Positions 1-5,877 of a stretch of 7,332 bases of DNA are shown in pieces. The position numbers and the translations under genes were made by a program. The notes beneath the pieces were generated by a model. The model saw nothing but the letters and a program-made list of their open reading frames with translations, ran no database searches and was not told where the DNA came from. Numbering within the stretch: the first letter of the stretch is position 1; the number at the start of each line of letters is the position of its first letter. The DNA is taken from assembly GCA_020343555.1 (NCBI GenBank), contig CP070800.1, positions 192,878-200,209 of the forward strand, in the 5' to 3' direction. This DNA is from Dehalococcoidales bacterium (GTDB lineage Bacteria > Chloroflexota > Dehalococcoidia > Dehalococcoidales > UBA2162).

Positions 1-711
1 ATGACCGTGTTTTCTCAACGTGTCGTACTGCGCTTCCATGATGCCTGCCAGCGCTCCCATGAGAACGCCACGTTCTCCCACCAGGTCGCTCATTACCTCC
101 TTTTCGAAGGTCGTCGGAAAGAGATACCCCGATCCTATGGCTATCCCCACTGCCAGGCAACGTTCTCTTGCTCTTCCTGTGGCGTCCTGGAATACGGCGA
201 AGCTGGAGTTGATGCCTGCTCCGGAAAGGAAATTCCGTCGTAACGATGTCCCCGAACCCTTCGGGGCGACCATGATGACGTCAATATCCTCCGGGGGAAC
301 AATTCCTGTCTTCTCTCTGAATGCGATTGAAAATCCGTGCGAGAAGTACAGCGCCTTTCCCGGTGTCAGATGTTTCCTGATGACGGGCCACTGCTCTCTA
401 TGAGCGGCATCCGCCAGCGTCATCTCGATAATCGTGCCGCGCCTTGCCGCTTCCTCTATCTCGAAAAGATTGACGCCCGGTTCCCATCCATCCCGGACGG
501 CTCGTTCCCAGTTACGCCTGGTACTTTTCCTCTGCCCTACTATGACGTTGAAGCCGTTCTCCTTCATGTTCAGCGACTGCCCGGGGCCCTGCACACCGTA
601 GCCGATAACCGCCACCACCTCTTCGTTGAGTACGGCGTACGCTTTTTCCATCGGGAATTCACTCCTCATCACCACTTCTTCTTTTACTCCACCGAAATCT
701 ATCATTGCCAT
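1..711 (-). CDS. ilvC: Ketol-acid reductoisomerase, N-terminal 237 residues (runs off the left edge)
   Basis: This cytoplasmic enzyme converts acetolactate or acetohydroxybutyrate to the dihydroxy acids of valine, leucine and isoleucine synthesis, using NADPH and Mg2+. Read on the minus strand, the frame is open from the ATG at 711 to the window edge. The Rossmann motif GYGVQG is at residues 37-42, followed by GQRK at 59-62 (cofactor phosphate region). YFSHGF at 122-127 contains the catalytic His125. APKGSGTSLRR is at 149-159, and D209-x3-E213 supplies Mg2+ ligands at the start of the C-terminal domain. The GYGVQGPGQ variant marks a KARI subgroup common in Bacteroidetes and various anaerobes, not the GYGSQGHAHA type. 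An AGGAGG at 719-724 lies 7 bases before the ATG and fixes the start. The C-terminal part is outside the window. Expression is probably controlled by the upstream attenuator. Confidence 0.97.
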   Translation of the reverse strand, partial: MAMIDFGGVKEEVVMRSEFPMEKAYAVLNEEVVAVIGYGVQGPGQSLNMKENGFNVIVGQRKSTRRNWERAVRDGWEPGVNLFEIEEAARRGTIIEMTLADAAHREQWPVIRKHLTPGKALYFSHGFSIAFREKTGIVPPEDIDVIMVAPKGSGTSLRRNFLSGAGINSSFAVFQDATGRARERCLAVGIAIGSGYLFPTTFEKEVMSDLVGERGVLMGALAGIMEAQYDTLRKHGH

Positions 712-744
712 TTTTCTACCTCCTTTTGATTATTTACTGGCAAT

Positions 745-773
745 AAAAAAGCCCCGGAGAATACTCCGGGGCT
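745..773 (-). terminator. Intrinsic terminator (attenuator) in the ilvC leader
   Basis: On the minus strand AGCCCCGGAG pairs perfectly with CTCCGGGGCT (10 bp, loop TATT), and six T follow at 750-745. It lies only 21 bases before the ilvC Shine-Dalgarno and after a leader peptide ORF. It therefore terminates ilvC transcripts conditionally and does not end an upstream gene. Confidence 0.93.
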
Positions 774-886
774 CAGTGCTTCAGTTCTCTGTCGTATGTA
801 TTACATTCTTATCATCTCCGAACCGAAGACATGCTGAGCCCCGCGGCATACAACGACGACCGCGATAGTATTAATATTCTGCTCAG
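767..886 (-). promoter_or_regulatory. Branched-chain amino acid attenuator: competing RNA segments 1, 2 and 3
   Basis: Three mutually exclusive pairings are visible on the minus strand. Segment 2, CGGGGCTCAG (843-834), is an exact complement of CTGAGCCCCG (776-767), which includes the 5' arm of the terminator, so 2:3 is an antiterminator. Segment 1 has two parts that pair with the segment 2 region in nested fashion: CTGAGC (886-881) with GCTCAG (839-834), and CGCGG (864-860) with CCGCG (846-842). The four Val codons sit in the loop of this 1:2 hairpin. Inferred logic: a ribosome waiting at the first Val codons opens 1:2, segment 2 captures segment 3, and ilvC is read. With ample charged tRNA, 1:2 and the terminator form. 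Confidence 0.85.
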
Positions 887-914
887 TGTTCATCCGATTT
901 CGGAAGTTTAACAT
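801..914 (-). CDS. ilv leader peptide, 37 residues, with a Val4 run
   Basis: A short regulatory peptide that acts by being translated. The ATG at 914 is preceded by AGGAAAG (926-920, 5-base spacing). An in-frame ATG at 893 lacks a good ribosome site, so 914 is preferred. The peptide includes NINTIAVVVVCRGAQ, with Val at residues 19-22, Ile at 14, 17 and 35, another Val at 29 and Leu at 2, and it ends at TAA 803-801. Four adjacent valine codons (GTC GTC GTT GTA, 860-849), placed just before the antiterminator segment and ahead of a terminator and ilvC, are the hallmark of ribosome-mediated attenuation by Val/Ile/Leu tRNA charging. The TAA lies 24 bases before the terminator-side segment. It is short enough to be missed by automated gene calling. 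Confidence 0.88.
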   Translation of the reverse strand: MLNFRNRMNTEQNINTIAVVVVCRGAQHVFGSEMIRM

Positions 915-919
915 TTCAT

Positions 920-926
920 CTTTCCT
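920..926 (-). promoter_or_regulatory. Ribosome binding site choosing the leader-peptide start at 914
   Basis: AGGAAAG on the minus strand ends 5 bases before the ATG at 914. The alternative in-frame ATG at 893 has only CGG immediately upstream. This is the main reason for preferring the 37-residue over the 30-residue reading. Confidence 0.65.
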
Positions 927-941
927 GATCTGAGTATTTTA

Positions 942-970
942 AGTCTATAGCGAACAACAGTAATTGTCAA
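942..970 (-). promoter_or_regulatory. Sigma70-type promoter of the ilvC leader transcript
   Basis: Minus strand: a perfect -35 TTGACA (970-965), a 17-base spacer, and -10 TAGACT (947-942; 4 of 6 consensus). The predicted start is near 935, giving a leader of about 220 bases that contains the peptide ORF and the attenuator. Position and spacing fit well. The start site is inferred. Confidence 0.75.
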
Positions 971-1083
971 TAAGATCCTGTATCATAAAGCTTCTGTTAG
1001 TTAATACTCACCCCTGTATCTCCTCTCACGCAGTACCATCATGAGTCAGGTAAATCCGCTTGCGTGAAAGGGGGAATAAGTAA

Positions 1084-1110
1084 TTGAGAGGGGGCTTCGC
1101 CCCCTCTCAA
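1084..1110. repeat. Perfect 12-bp palindromic hairpin
   Basis: TTGAGAGGGGGC (1084-1095) and GCCCCCTCTCAA (1099-1110) are exact inverted arms around a TTC loop. Neither strand has a T-run on its 3' side, so this is not a canonical intrinsic terminator. It fits a dispersed intergenic palindrome. The gene-free stretch 975-1196 otherwise holds only the adjacent inverted repeat at 1117-1173. Confidence 0.7.
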
Positions 1111-1116
1111 AAAACT

Positions 1117-1173
1117 CCCCTCTCCAGCCAAAAATATCCAACAACACCAGTAAGGATTCTGGCTGGAGAGGGG
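1117..1173. repeat. 14-bp inverted repeat (MITE/REP-like palindrome)
   Basis: CCCCTCTCCAGCCA (1117-1130) is an exact inverted match of TGGCTGGAGAGGGG (1160-1173), enclosing 29 bases. It is followed by a GGTCAGGGGTGAGG tail that resembles the GGTGAGGG tail of the repeats at 4108 and 4494, suggesting a related family of intergenic palindromes. No transposase is present. Confidence 0.7.
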
Positions 1174-1260
1174 GTCAGGGGTGAGGTAGATACTGCATGC
1201 CTCATGTAAACAGAATTCACCTGCCACATTACCATTCATCCATGAAAAAACAGGAACACC

Positions 1261-1289
1261 TTTCAAACACTCTCCCTAAAGAGTACAAT
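1261..1289 (+). promoter_or_regulatory. Candidate promoter for the 1344-4065 operon
   Basis: TACAAT (1284-1289, 5 of 6 to the -10 consensus) lies 17 bases after a poor -35, TTTCAA (1261-1266). It would start transcription near 1296, about 48 bases before the first gene. The weak -35 makes this tentative. Confidence 0.35.
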
Positions 1290-1343
1290 AAGCTTTACGA
1301 AAATAACACGTCCCGAATTAATCACCCAGGGAGAAGTGAAAAG

Positions 1344-1787
1344 ATGGAATACAAAGACTGTGTAGAATTTGCTGGAAAATGCGGTACTGTCTTTATCGCC
1401 ACAACAGAGGGAAACCTACCCCATGTCAGGCCGCTCGCCCTGCAGTTCGCCGATGAACGCGGTTTCTACTTCCAGACGGAACCGGTCAAGAGTTTCTACA
1501 AGCAACTCCAGGCTAACAAATACGTCGAGTTGTGCTTTTACGACACCGAAGGCGGAGGACTCGGTAAGGTTATGCGAGTCAACGGCGAGATGGAATTCGT
1601 CGACGACCTCGAACTAAAGGCGAAACTGATCGAAGAGCGACCGTTCTTCAAAATGCTGGGAATAGAGACGCCGAATAATCCCCTGTTCGTCCTGTTCCGG
1701 GTATATAAAGGGGAAGCGTTTTTCTGGACTATGGCCGATAACATGAAGGAATCTGAGATAGAAAAGATAAAGTTCGATTTCTCATAA
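1344..1787 (+). CDS. Pyridoxamine 5'-phosphate oxidase-like (flavin split-barrel) protein
   Basis: A 147-residue cytoplasmic protein of the PNPOx-like split-barrel superfamily, whose members usually bind FMN (some bind F420 or heme) and reduce or oxidise small molecules. The family pattern is visible: GTVFIATTEGNLPHVRPLA near residues 13-31, then FYFQTEPVKSFYKQLQANKY, a strand with ELCFYD, MRVNGEMEFVDD, and a C-terminal FRVYKGEAFFW. Length is typical for small single-domain members. I chose ATG 1344 because GGGAG lies upstream and homology-like sequence begins there. The frame is open back to an ATG at 1197, but that extension is composed of low-complexity intergenic sequence. It is the first gene of a likely operon, 43 bases before the alcohol dehydrogenase gene. 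The substrate is unknown, and it is not a convincing true PdxH (too short). Confidence 0.85.
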   Translation: MEYKDCVEFAGKCGTVFIATTEGNLPHVRPLALQFADERGFYFQTEPVKSFYKQLQANKYVELCFYDTEGGGLGKVMRVNGEMEFVDDLELKAKLIEERPFFKMLGIETPNNPLFVLFRVYKGEAFFWTMADNMKESEIEKIKFDFS

Positions 1788-1830
1788 AGTGAAATAAACA
1801 GGTAATCACTGTAAAGGGGGATTCATCGCG

Positions 1831-2964
1831 ATGATACAGCAGTTTTACATACCAATTAAAGTTCTTTTCGGTCCCGGAAGTATCGAACAGGTAGGTCGGG
1901 AAGCGAAAAGCCTGGGAAGCCGGGCAATGATCGTCACCTACCCGGATATCCGCAGGCTGGGATTCCTGGATATCGTTCAGAAAGACCTTGAAAGCCAGGG
2001 GATCGAAGTAGAAGTCTTCGAAGAGCTTGAGCCTAATCCCCGCACTACCACCGTCGATACGGCAGCCCGTATCGCCCGTGAAAGGAAGATCGACCTGGTT
2101 ATCGGGATGGGCGGCGGCAGCGCCATGGACGCGGCCAAAGGCATCGCCCTGGCAAGTTCCGGCGAAGCGCCTATCTGGGATTACCTGCTGGGCAAAGCAC
2201 AGGCAGGAAAAACCGTCCCCAACCTTATCCAGATTCCCACTCTTGCCGGGACGGGTTCCGAGCTGAACCCGATATGTGTCTTTACCCACTGGGAAAGCCA
2301 CGAGAAACGGTTCACGTTCGATAACAACCTGTGGGCGAAGACCGCAATAATCGATCCCGCCCTGACCGTCACCCTGCCTGAAAAACTGACCGCCGGAGGA
2401 GGAGTCGACGCTCTCTCCCACATAATGGAATGCTACCTGATGCCCGAAAAGCCGCTACCGATGAACGATGCTATACGGGAAGCGGTGATGAAAGTGATAG
2501 TGCAGGTGCTTCCCGAAGTGCTGGCTAATCTCGACGACGTCGACGCCCGTTCCCAGATTTCCTGGGCAAGCACCATCGCCAGCTCAGACCTGTCCCGGCT
2601 TGGCGGCTCAGCCGGCAGCATGACCTGCCATGGCATCGAGCACGCCGTCAGCGGTTACTATGATGTTAATCATGGCGCCGGATTGTCCGCCCTGCTGCCG
2701 GCATGGATGAAGCAATTCGAGTCAGTCCGAAAAGAAAGGTTCGAACTGCTTGGCAGGAACGTGTTCGGAAAGTCCGATGGTATAGCGGCGTTCGAGGAAT
2801 GGTTGGAAAAAATCGGCATGAATATCCGGTTAAGAGACCTTGGCTGCGAACTGGAAAAAGCCGATGAGATAGCCGAACTCGCCTTGAAACTCTGGGATTA
2901 TACTCCACATCCGACCGAAATGAATGCCGAAATTATAGCCAAAATTTATCGGGATGCGTATTAA
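1831..2964 (+). CDS. Iron-containing alcohol dehydrogenase (group III metal ADH)
   Basis: A 377-residue cytoplasmic NAD(P)-dependent oxidoreductase of the Fe-ADH family (butanol dehydrogenase/FucO relatives), which interconverts alcohols and aldehydes or ketones. The dinucleotide loop is GMGGGSAMDAAKG (residues 92-104), and IPTLAGTGSE is at 135-144. By alignment with FucO, the metal ligands are Asp193 and His197 in GGVDALSH, His267 in TCHGIEH, and His281 in NHGAGLS. All four are present, so the enzyme looks intact and is full length for the family. A GGGGG-rich ribosome site precedes the ATG. The stop codon abuts the next gene's ribosome site, indicating translational coupling. The divalent metal could be Fe or Zn, and the substrate cannot be deduced. 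Co-expression with a multi-cluster Fe-S protein hints at a fermentative or syntrophic redox step (inference). Confidence 0.95.
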   Translation: MIQQFYIPIKVLFGPGSIEQVGREAKSLGSRAMIVTYPDIRRLGFLDIVQKDLESQGIEVEVFEELEPNPRTTTVDTAARIARERKIDLVIGMGGGSAMDAAKGIALASSGEAPIWDYLLGKAQAGKTVPNLIQIPTLAGTGSELNPICVFTHWESHEKRFTFDNNLWAKTAIIDPALTVTLPEKLTAGGGVDALSHIMECYLMPEKPLPMNDAIREAVMKVIVQVLPEVLANLDDVDARSQISWASTIASSDLSRLGGSAGSMTCHGIEHAVSGYYDVNHGAGLSALLPAWMKQFESVRKERFELLGRNVFGKSDGIAAFEEWLEKIGMNIRLRDLGCELEKADEIAELALKLWDYTPHPTEMNAEIIAKIYRDAY

Positions 2965-2966
2965 AT

Positions 2967-2971
2967 GGAGG
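2967..2971 (+). promoter_or_regulatory. Ribosome binding site deciding the start of the Fe-S gene at 2977
   Basis: GGAGG begins 3 bases after the dehydrogenase TAA and ends 5 bases before ATG 2977. It lies inside the alternative ORF start at 2965, which has no ribosome site of its own beyond coupling, so 2977 is the better start. Confidence 0.75.
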
Positions 2972-2976
2972 ATTCA

Positions 2977-4065
2977 ATGGATAATGATATCTACAGGAAA
3001 GTGGCGAACGCCTGGCGATTCCCGGATGATTCCAGGATTATAAAGATCTTCGAGACCGCGTTTACACCAGAAGAAGGGAAAATTCTCCTCGAACTGAATA
3101 CTCCGGTAACCTGTGCTGAACTGGCTGAGAAACTCGGTGAGAGTGAGGAATACGTCCAGGAGAAACTCGACTCACTCGGAGGTTGGGCACGCCCGGTTGA
3201 AGGAAAGTATATCAGTATACCGAACATGATAGGCGTGATTCCCGAAAGGTCGCTGCCCGATGTCCCCCGTGAAAAAATAGTCGAAGTCTGGAGTGATTTC
3301 TGGCGTTCGGGCGAATACCCGAAATGGCTGCTGGAAACATGGGTGCGGATGTATAGCATTTCTGGATATCCAATTCACCGAATCCTGCCTTCGCGGAGAG
3401 CGCTGGAAGCCAGCCCCGGCATCGATCCCGACCAGATCCTGTGGTACGAAGACATGCCGGAGATGTTCAAGAGAGCGGTGAAGATAACCATCGGAAACTG
3501 CGGATGCCGCTCCGTCTGGGGCAACTGTGAATACCCGTGGGAAACATGTATCGGTATCTCTTACCAGGAAACGGGTGGGATGCCCGATCCGAGAAAGCAG
3601 ATTACTGCCGACGAAGCGATCGAAATCTGCGAAAAGTGTGAAGACCTTGGCATGCTGAACATTCCGCCCAACCAGGCAGAAGCGATACTCTTCTGCAATT
3701 GCTGCCCCTGCTGCTGCGAGGTAGCTCATCCGTACATCGAATACGGTGATCCCATCACCAAGGAAGCGAACCTGACTCCCAGTCGATACAGGGCGACGGC
3801 AGACCGGGAGTTATGCAACGGCTGCCAGACCTGTATCGACCGCTGTCATTTCAACGCGATCGAGATGACCAAAAGTCCCGATTCGAAAAAACTAAAGGCA
3901 TCAGTTGATTATGACGTATGTATGGGCTGCGGCTTGTGCGTATTAACGTGCGAACAGAACGCTCTGACCATGGAACTGGTTCGACCTCCCGAACATATCC
4001 CGACCGGCGGACTGACCGAAGCCCGTAAAAAGAGGATGGCAGTGCCTAACTGGCTGAGTACATAG
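2977..4065 (+). CDS. Winged-helix / double [4Fe-4S] ferredoxin-domain protein, paralog 1
   Basis: A 362-residue protein that I do not recognise by name. The N-terminus (about 30-83) reads as a winged-helix fold, with T-CAELAEKLGES as its helix-turn-helix and a KYISIP wing. A central helical region follows, with HRILP at 134-138 and QILWYEDM at 153-160. Then come two unusual cysteine sets: C175-x-C177-R-x5-C184-x6-C191, and CNCCPCCC at 240-247. The C-terminus has two ferredoxin motifs, CNGCQTCIDRC (280-290) and CMGCGLCVLTC (315-325), then VRPPEHIP. It probably carries two [4Fe-4S] clusters plus one or more additional Fe-S or metal sites (inference). There is no signal peptide or membrane segment. 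It is translationally coupled to the alcohol dehydrogenase and may be its electron partner or a redox-sensing regulator. Two more paralogs lie in this window. Confidence 0.88.
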   Translation: MDNDIYRKVANAWRFPDDSRIIKIFETAFTPEEGKILLELNTPVTCAELAEKLGESEEYVQEKLDSLGGWARPVEGKYISIPNMIGVIPERSLPDVPREKIVEVWSDFWRSGEYPKWLLETWVRMYSISGYPIHRILPSRRALEASPGIDPDQILWYEDMPEMFKRAVKITIGNCGCRSVWGNCEYPWETCIGISYQETGGMPDPRKQITADEAIEICEKCEDLGMLNIPPNQAEAILFCNCCPCCCEVAHPYIEYGDPITKEANLTPSRYRATADRELCNGCQTCIDRCHFNAIEMTKSPDSKKLKASVDYDVCMGCGLCVLTCEQNALTMELVRPPEHIPTGGLTEARKKRMAVPNWLST

Positions 4066-4107
4066 ATTACGTCGGTAATAAAAAAAGATTCAGTTAATAT
4101 CAATCAT

Positions 4108-4154
4108 GACATTCCTCTCCCTTGACGGGAGAGGATTAAGGTGAGGGTGAAAAG
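4108..4154. repeat. 47-bp direct repeat, copy 1
   Basis: Identical over 47 bases to 4494-4540. Each copy contains an 8-bp hairpin, CCTCTCCC/GGGAGAGG with a TTGAC loop (4114-4121 and 4127-4134 here), then ATTAAGGTGAGGGTGAAAAG. It is a dispersed intergenic palindromic element with no coding capacity. It lies 42 bases after the Fe-S gene and may double as a weak transcript end, but no T-run follows. Confidence 0.9.
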
Positions 4155-4176
4155 AATCGATTTATACGCAATCCGT

Positions 4177-4250
4177 TCATCCTGAACCTCATCGTACTGG
4201 TCATCCTGAACCTTATCTTACCGTTCATCCTGAGCCTGTCGAAGGATGAA
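4177..4250. repeat. 24-bp-period degenerate tandem repeat ending in a hairpin
   Basis: TCATCCTGAACCT or its variant TCATCCTGAGCCT starts at 4177, 4201 and 4225, an exact 24-base period. The last unit folds: TTCATCCT (4224-4231) pairs with AGGATGAA (4243-4250) around an 11-base loop. This matches the widespread TCATCCTGAGCCTGTCGAAGGATGA type of intergenic sequence. There are only three units with no uniform spacers, so it is not CRISPR. Confidence 0.75.
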
Positions 4251-4493
4251 GGATAATAAGATTTTCTTGATTCCCGCTCAATAGATTTATAAACACACAT
4301 TAAGGAAGGGCGGGAATGACACAAGGGAGTATTTATATAGATTGCCACGTGTTGGCTGTGGACGCCGAGTCTCGCAATGACAGTATTGGCGGAGTAATGT
4401 ATAGGTACTGTCGGACTCGTCACCCCCCTTTGTAAAGAGCCTGTCCCGTACCAGATACGGGAGGGATTACGGGTGATCTGGTATTATACCCAG
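4251..4493. other. Gene-free repeat-rich intergenic stretch
   Basis: I see no gene here. It contains fragments resembling common intergenic repeats (GCGGGAATGAC, TCGCAATGACA) and a 7-bp hairpin TCCCGTA/TACGGGA (4444-4462). Together with its flanks it forms a 548-base gap between two convergent genes, filled with mobile-palindrome debris. No transposase is present. Confidence 0.6.
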
Positions 4494-4540
4494 GACATTC
4501 CTCTCCCTTGACGGGAGAGGATTAAGGTGAGGGTGAAAAG
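4494..4540. repeat. 47-bp direct repeat, copy 2
   Basis: A base-for-base copy of 4108-4154, 386 bases downstream. It sits opposite the inverted GAGAGGG/CCTCACCC sequence at 4559-4595, so copy 2 and that block together make a larger palindromic unit. Confidence 0.9.
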
Positions 4541-4558
4541 TAACCATTTGCACGTAGC

Positions 4559-4595
4559 CTCCTCACCCGAACCCTCTCCCGCGTTGGGGAGAGGG
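4559..4595. repeat. Inverted partner of the 47-bp repeat, with a 9-bp hairpin
   Basis: CCCTCTCCC (4572-4580) pairs exactly with GGGAGAGGG (4587-4595) around GCGTTG. The preceding CCTCACCC is the reverse complement of the GGTGAGGG part of the neighbouring repeat. It lies 18 bases beyond the stop of the minus-strand Fe-S gene and could act as an RNA 3' end structure, but no U-tract follows on that strand. Confidence 0.65.
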
Positions 4596-4613
4596 AACTT
4601 TATTAAGTGCTTT

Positions 4614-5756
4614 TTAAGCAATCCTCGGTTCGTATGCTTTCTTGATATCTTCCGGTGAAGGGGCGGGTCCCCATGAGAAAACCTGCTCACGGGTGATATT
4701 CGGAATGTGTTCAGGCGGTCTGACGATGTCGAACCTAATTGCCTTTTCCGGGCAGGTATAGACGCAGAGACCGCATCCCATGCATGACTTTTCCGATATA
4801 TTCGCCTTCATCTTCTTCGAGCCGGGTACTTTCACCATCTCGACAGCCCCGAATATGCACCGCTCCATGCATGTCTGGCACCCGCTGCAAGCATCCTTAT
4901 CGACACTCGCCAGGTACCGGCTCTTGGTAGGATCCATCAGGTCGTAGTCATATCCGGCATAAATGAGGGGATTGACCACCCGGCAGCAGCACTCGCACCA
5001 GTTGCAGGCTTCCTCGAGCCGGGGAAAGTTCAATGACAGGTGACCAAGTCCGGCATCCTCCAGGGCATACATTTCATCCATGGCTTCCTGGTAGGTCAGC
5101 GGCTTCAGTTCCGGCCATCGTTGCAGAATACCGGCGAACTCCTTTTCACTGGCACCGTCGTCGTCATCGAGGATGACATGCACACAAACTTCCATCTTGT
5201 TATCGCACTGTCGATGCTGGGTGCGACAGGAACAGGGAAGGAACAGTATCATCTTCGAATGCTTAAACATGTCCTCGTAATTCTCATATGGTAGTATCTG
5301 GTCTTTCGGGATATGCGGGCTGGCAGCCAGGGCCTGCAGAGCCGGTACGATTCGATGAGTCGACCACATGCCCGTCAGCCGCCGTTTATGAGAATGCCCG
5401 GCGATGGTATAACGCCACTCCTTGAAGAAAAATTCCGTCCAGAGCTTGTCCACTTCATCACTCTTGTTCTGGGTACGGTGGCACAGCAGCATGGCGTGAA
5501 CAGGCATGGAATATCTGTCGCCCATGAGACCGATCAATCCCTTCTTCATCATCCCGTCAAGGCTTGCTTTCAATTCGTCTTCACCGGTCCCTGTCTTTTC
5601 CGTCAGCTCCGGTAACGACATAGGTTTATCCAACTCGCGAAGAATACCACTCTCCTCGAGTGTTATCATCCCTTTTAGCACCTTGATGAACAACTCCGAG
5701 TCAGCCATATCGTATCGTTCCGCTATTTCCTGATACGCGTCTTTTTCAGTACTCAT
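4614..5756 (-). CDS. Winged-helix / double [4Fe-4S] ferredoxin-domain protein, paralog 2
   Basis: A 380-residue paralog of the protein at 2977-4065, on the opposite strand and convergent with it. The layout is the same: a winged helix at about 32-85 (GILRELDKPMSLPELTEKTG, then a GDRYSMP wing), HRIVP at 134-138, QILPYENYEDMF at 153-164, C175-x-C177-R-x5-C184-x6-C191 at identical residue numbers, CNWCECCC at 251-258, and ferredoxin motifs CSGCQTCMERC (290-300) and CMGCGLCVYTC (325-335), ending in VRPPEHIP. I chose ATG 5756 because AAGGAG lies just upstream. The frame extends to an ATG at 5792, but that would lie upstream of this ribosome site. It is transcribed alone, probably from the promoter at 5828-5856. 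Its function is unknown. Redox carrier and Fe-S regulator are both possible. Confidence 0.88.
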   Translation of the reverse strand: MSTEKDAYQEIAERYDMADSELFIKVLKGMITLEESGILRELDKPMSLPELTEKTGTGEDELKASLDGMMKKGLIGLMGDRYSMPVHAMLLCHRTQNKSDEVDKLWTEFFFKEWRYTIAGHSHKRRLTGMWSTHRIVPALQALAASPHIPKDQILPYENYEDMFKHSKMILFLPCSCRTQHRQCDNKMEVCVHVILDDDDGASEKEFAGILQRWPELKPLTYQEAMDEMYALEDAGLGHLSLNFPRLEEACNWCECCCRVVNPLIYAGYDYDLMDPTKSRYLASVDKDACSGCQTCMERCIFGAVEMVKVPGSKKMKANISEKSCMGCGLCVYTCPEKAIRFDIVRPPEHIPNITREQVFSWGPAPSPEDIKKAYEPRIA

Positions 5757-5827
5757 TTTTACTCCTTGTATTCGACCCTCCCGATTTACCACACAACTAC
5801 CACCGGATAAATCTCAAGAATGGCTAC

Positions 5828-5856
5828 AGTCTATTACCCGAAATACGATAAGTCAA
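5828..5856 (-). promoter_or_regulatory. Sigma70-type promoter of paralog 2
   Basis: Minus strand: TTGACT (5856-5851), a 17-base spacer, then TAGACT (5833-5828). The -10 is identical to that of the ilvC leader promoter and the -35 differs by one base. The predicted start is near 5821, about 65 bases before the ATG at 5756. Confidence 0.65.
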
Positions 5857-5877
5857 GGAGATTCTTACAGGAAACTG

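Noticed and set aside
20..729. Several plus-strand open frames over the ilvC region
   Set aside because: The minus strand encodes an unmistakable KARI across the whole interval, so these are shadows.
1084..1110. Intrinsic terminator at the 12-bp hairpin
   Set aside because: The homopolymer tract is on the wrong side (A-run following on the plus strand, T-run preceding on the minus strand).
1039..1266. 75-codon minus-strand ORF in the ilvC/PNPOx gap
   Set aside because: It is composed largely of the palindromic repeats, which often create spurious ORFs.
1197..1343. 49-residue N-terminal extension of the PNPOx-like protein
   Set aside because: The extension has no family similarity, starts in the repeat-rich gap and lacks a ribosome site; ATG 1344 has one and begins the conserved sequence.
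1729..2421. 230-codon open frame on the minus strand opposite the alcohol dehydrogenase
   Set aside because: It lies antisense to an intact, well-conserved enzyme gene, has no recognisable domain, and is a frame kept open by the codon bias of the real gene.
2965..2976. ATG 2965 as the start of Fe-S paralog 1
   Set aside because: The GGAGG at 2967-2971 would lie inside the gene; it is ideally placed for ATG 2977.
3172..3729. 185-codon open frame on the minus strand opposite Fe-S paralog 1
   Set aside because: Antisense shadow of a gene whose motifs are clear on the plus strand; no ribosome site or family features.
4136..4423. 95-codon minus-strand ORF in the convergent gap
   Set aside because: It runs through the 24-bp tandem repeat and other repeat debris, with no ribosome site or family features.
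4108..4540. CRISPR array
   Set aside because: Only two 47-bp copies 386 bases apart and three degenerate 24-bp units; no regular unique spacers and no cas genes.
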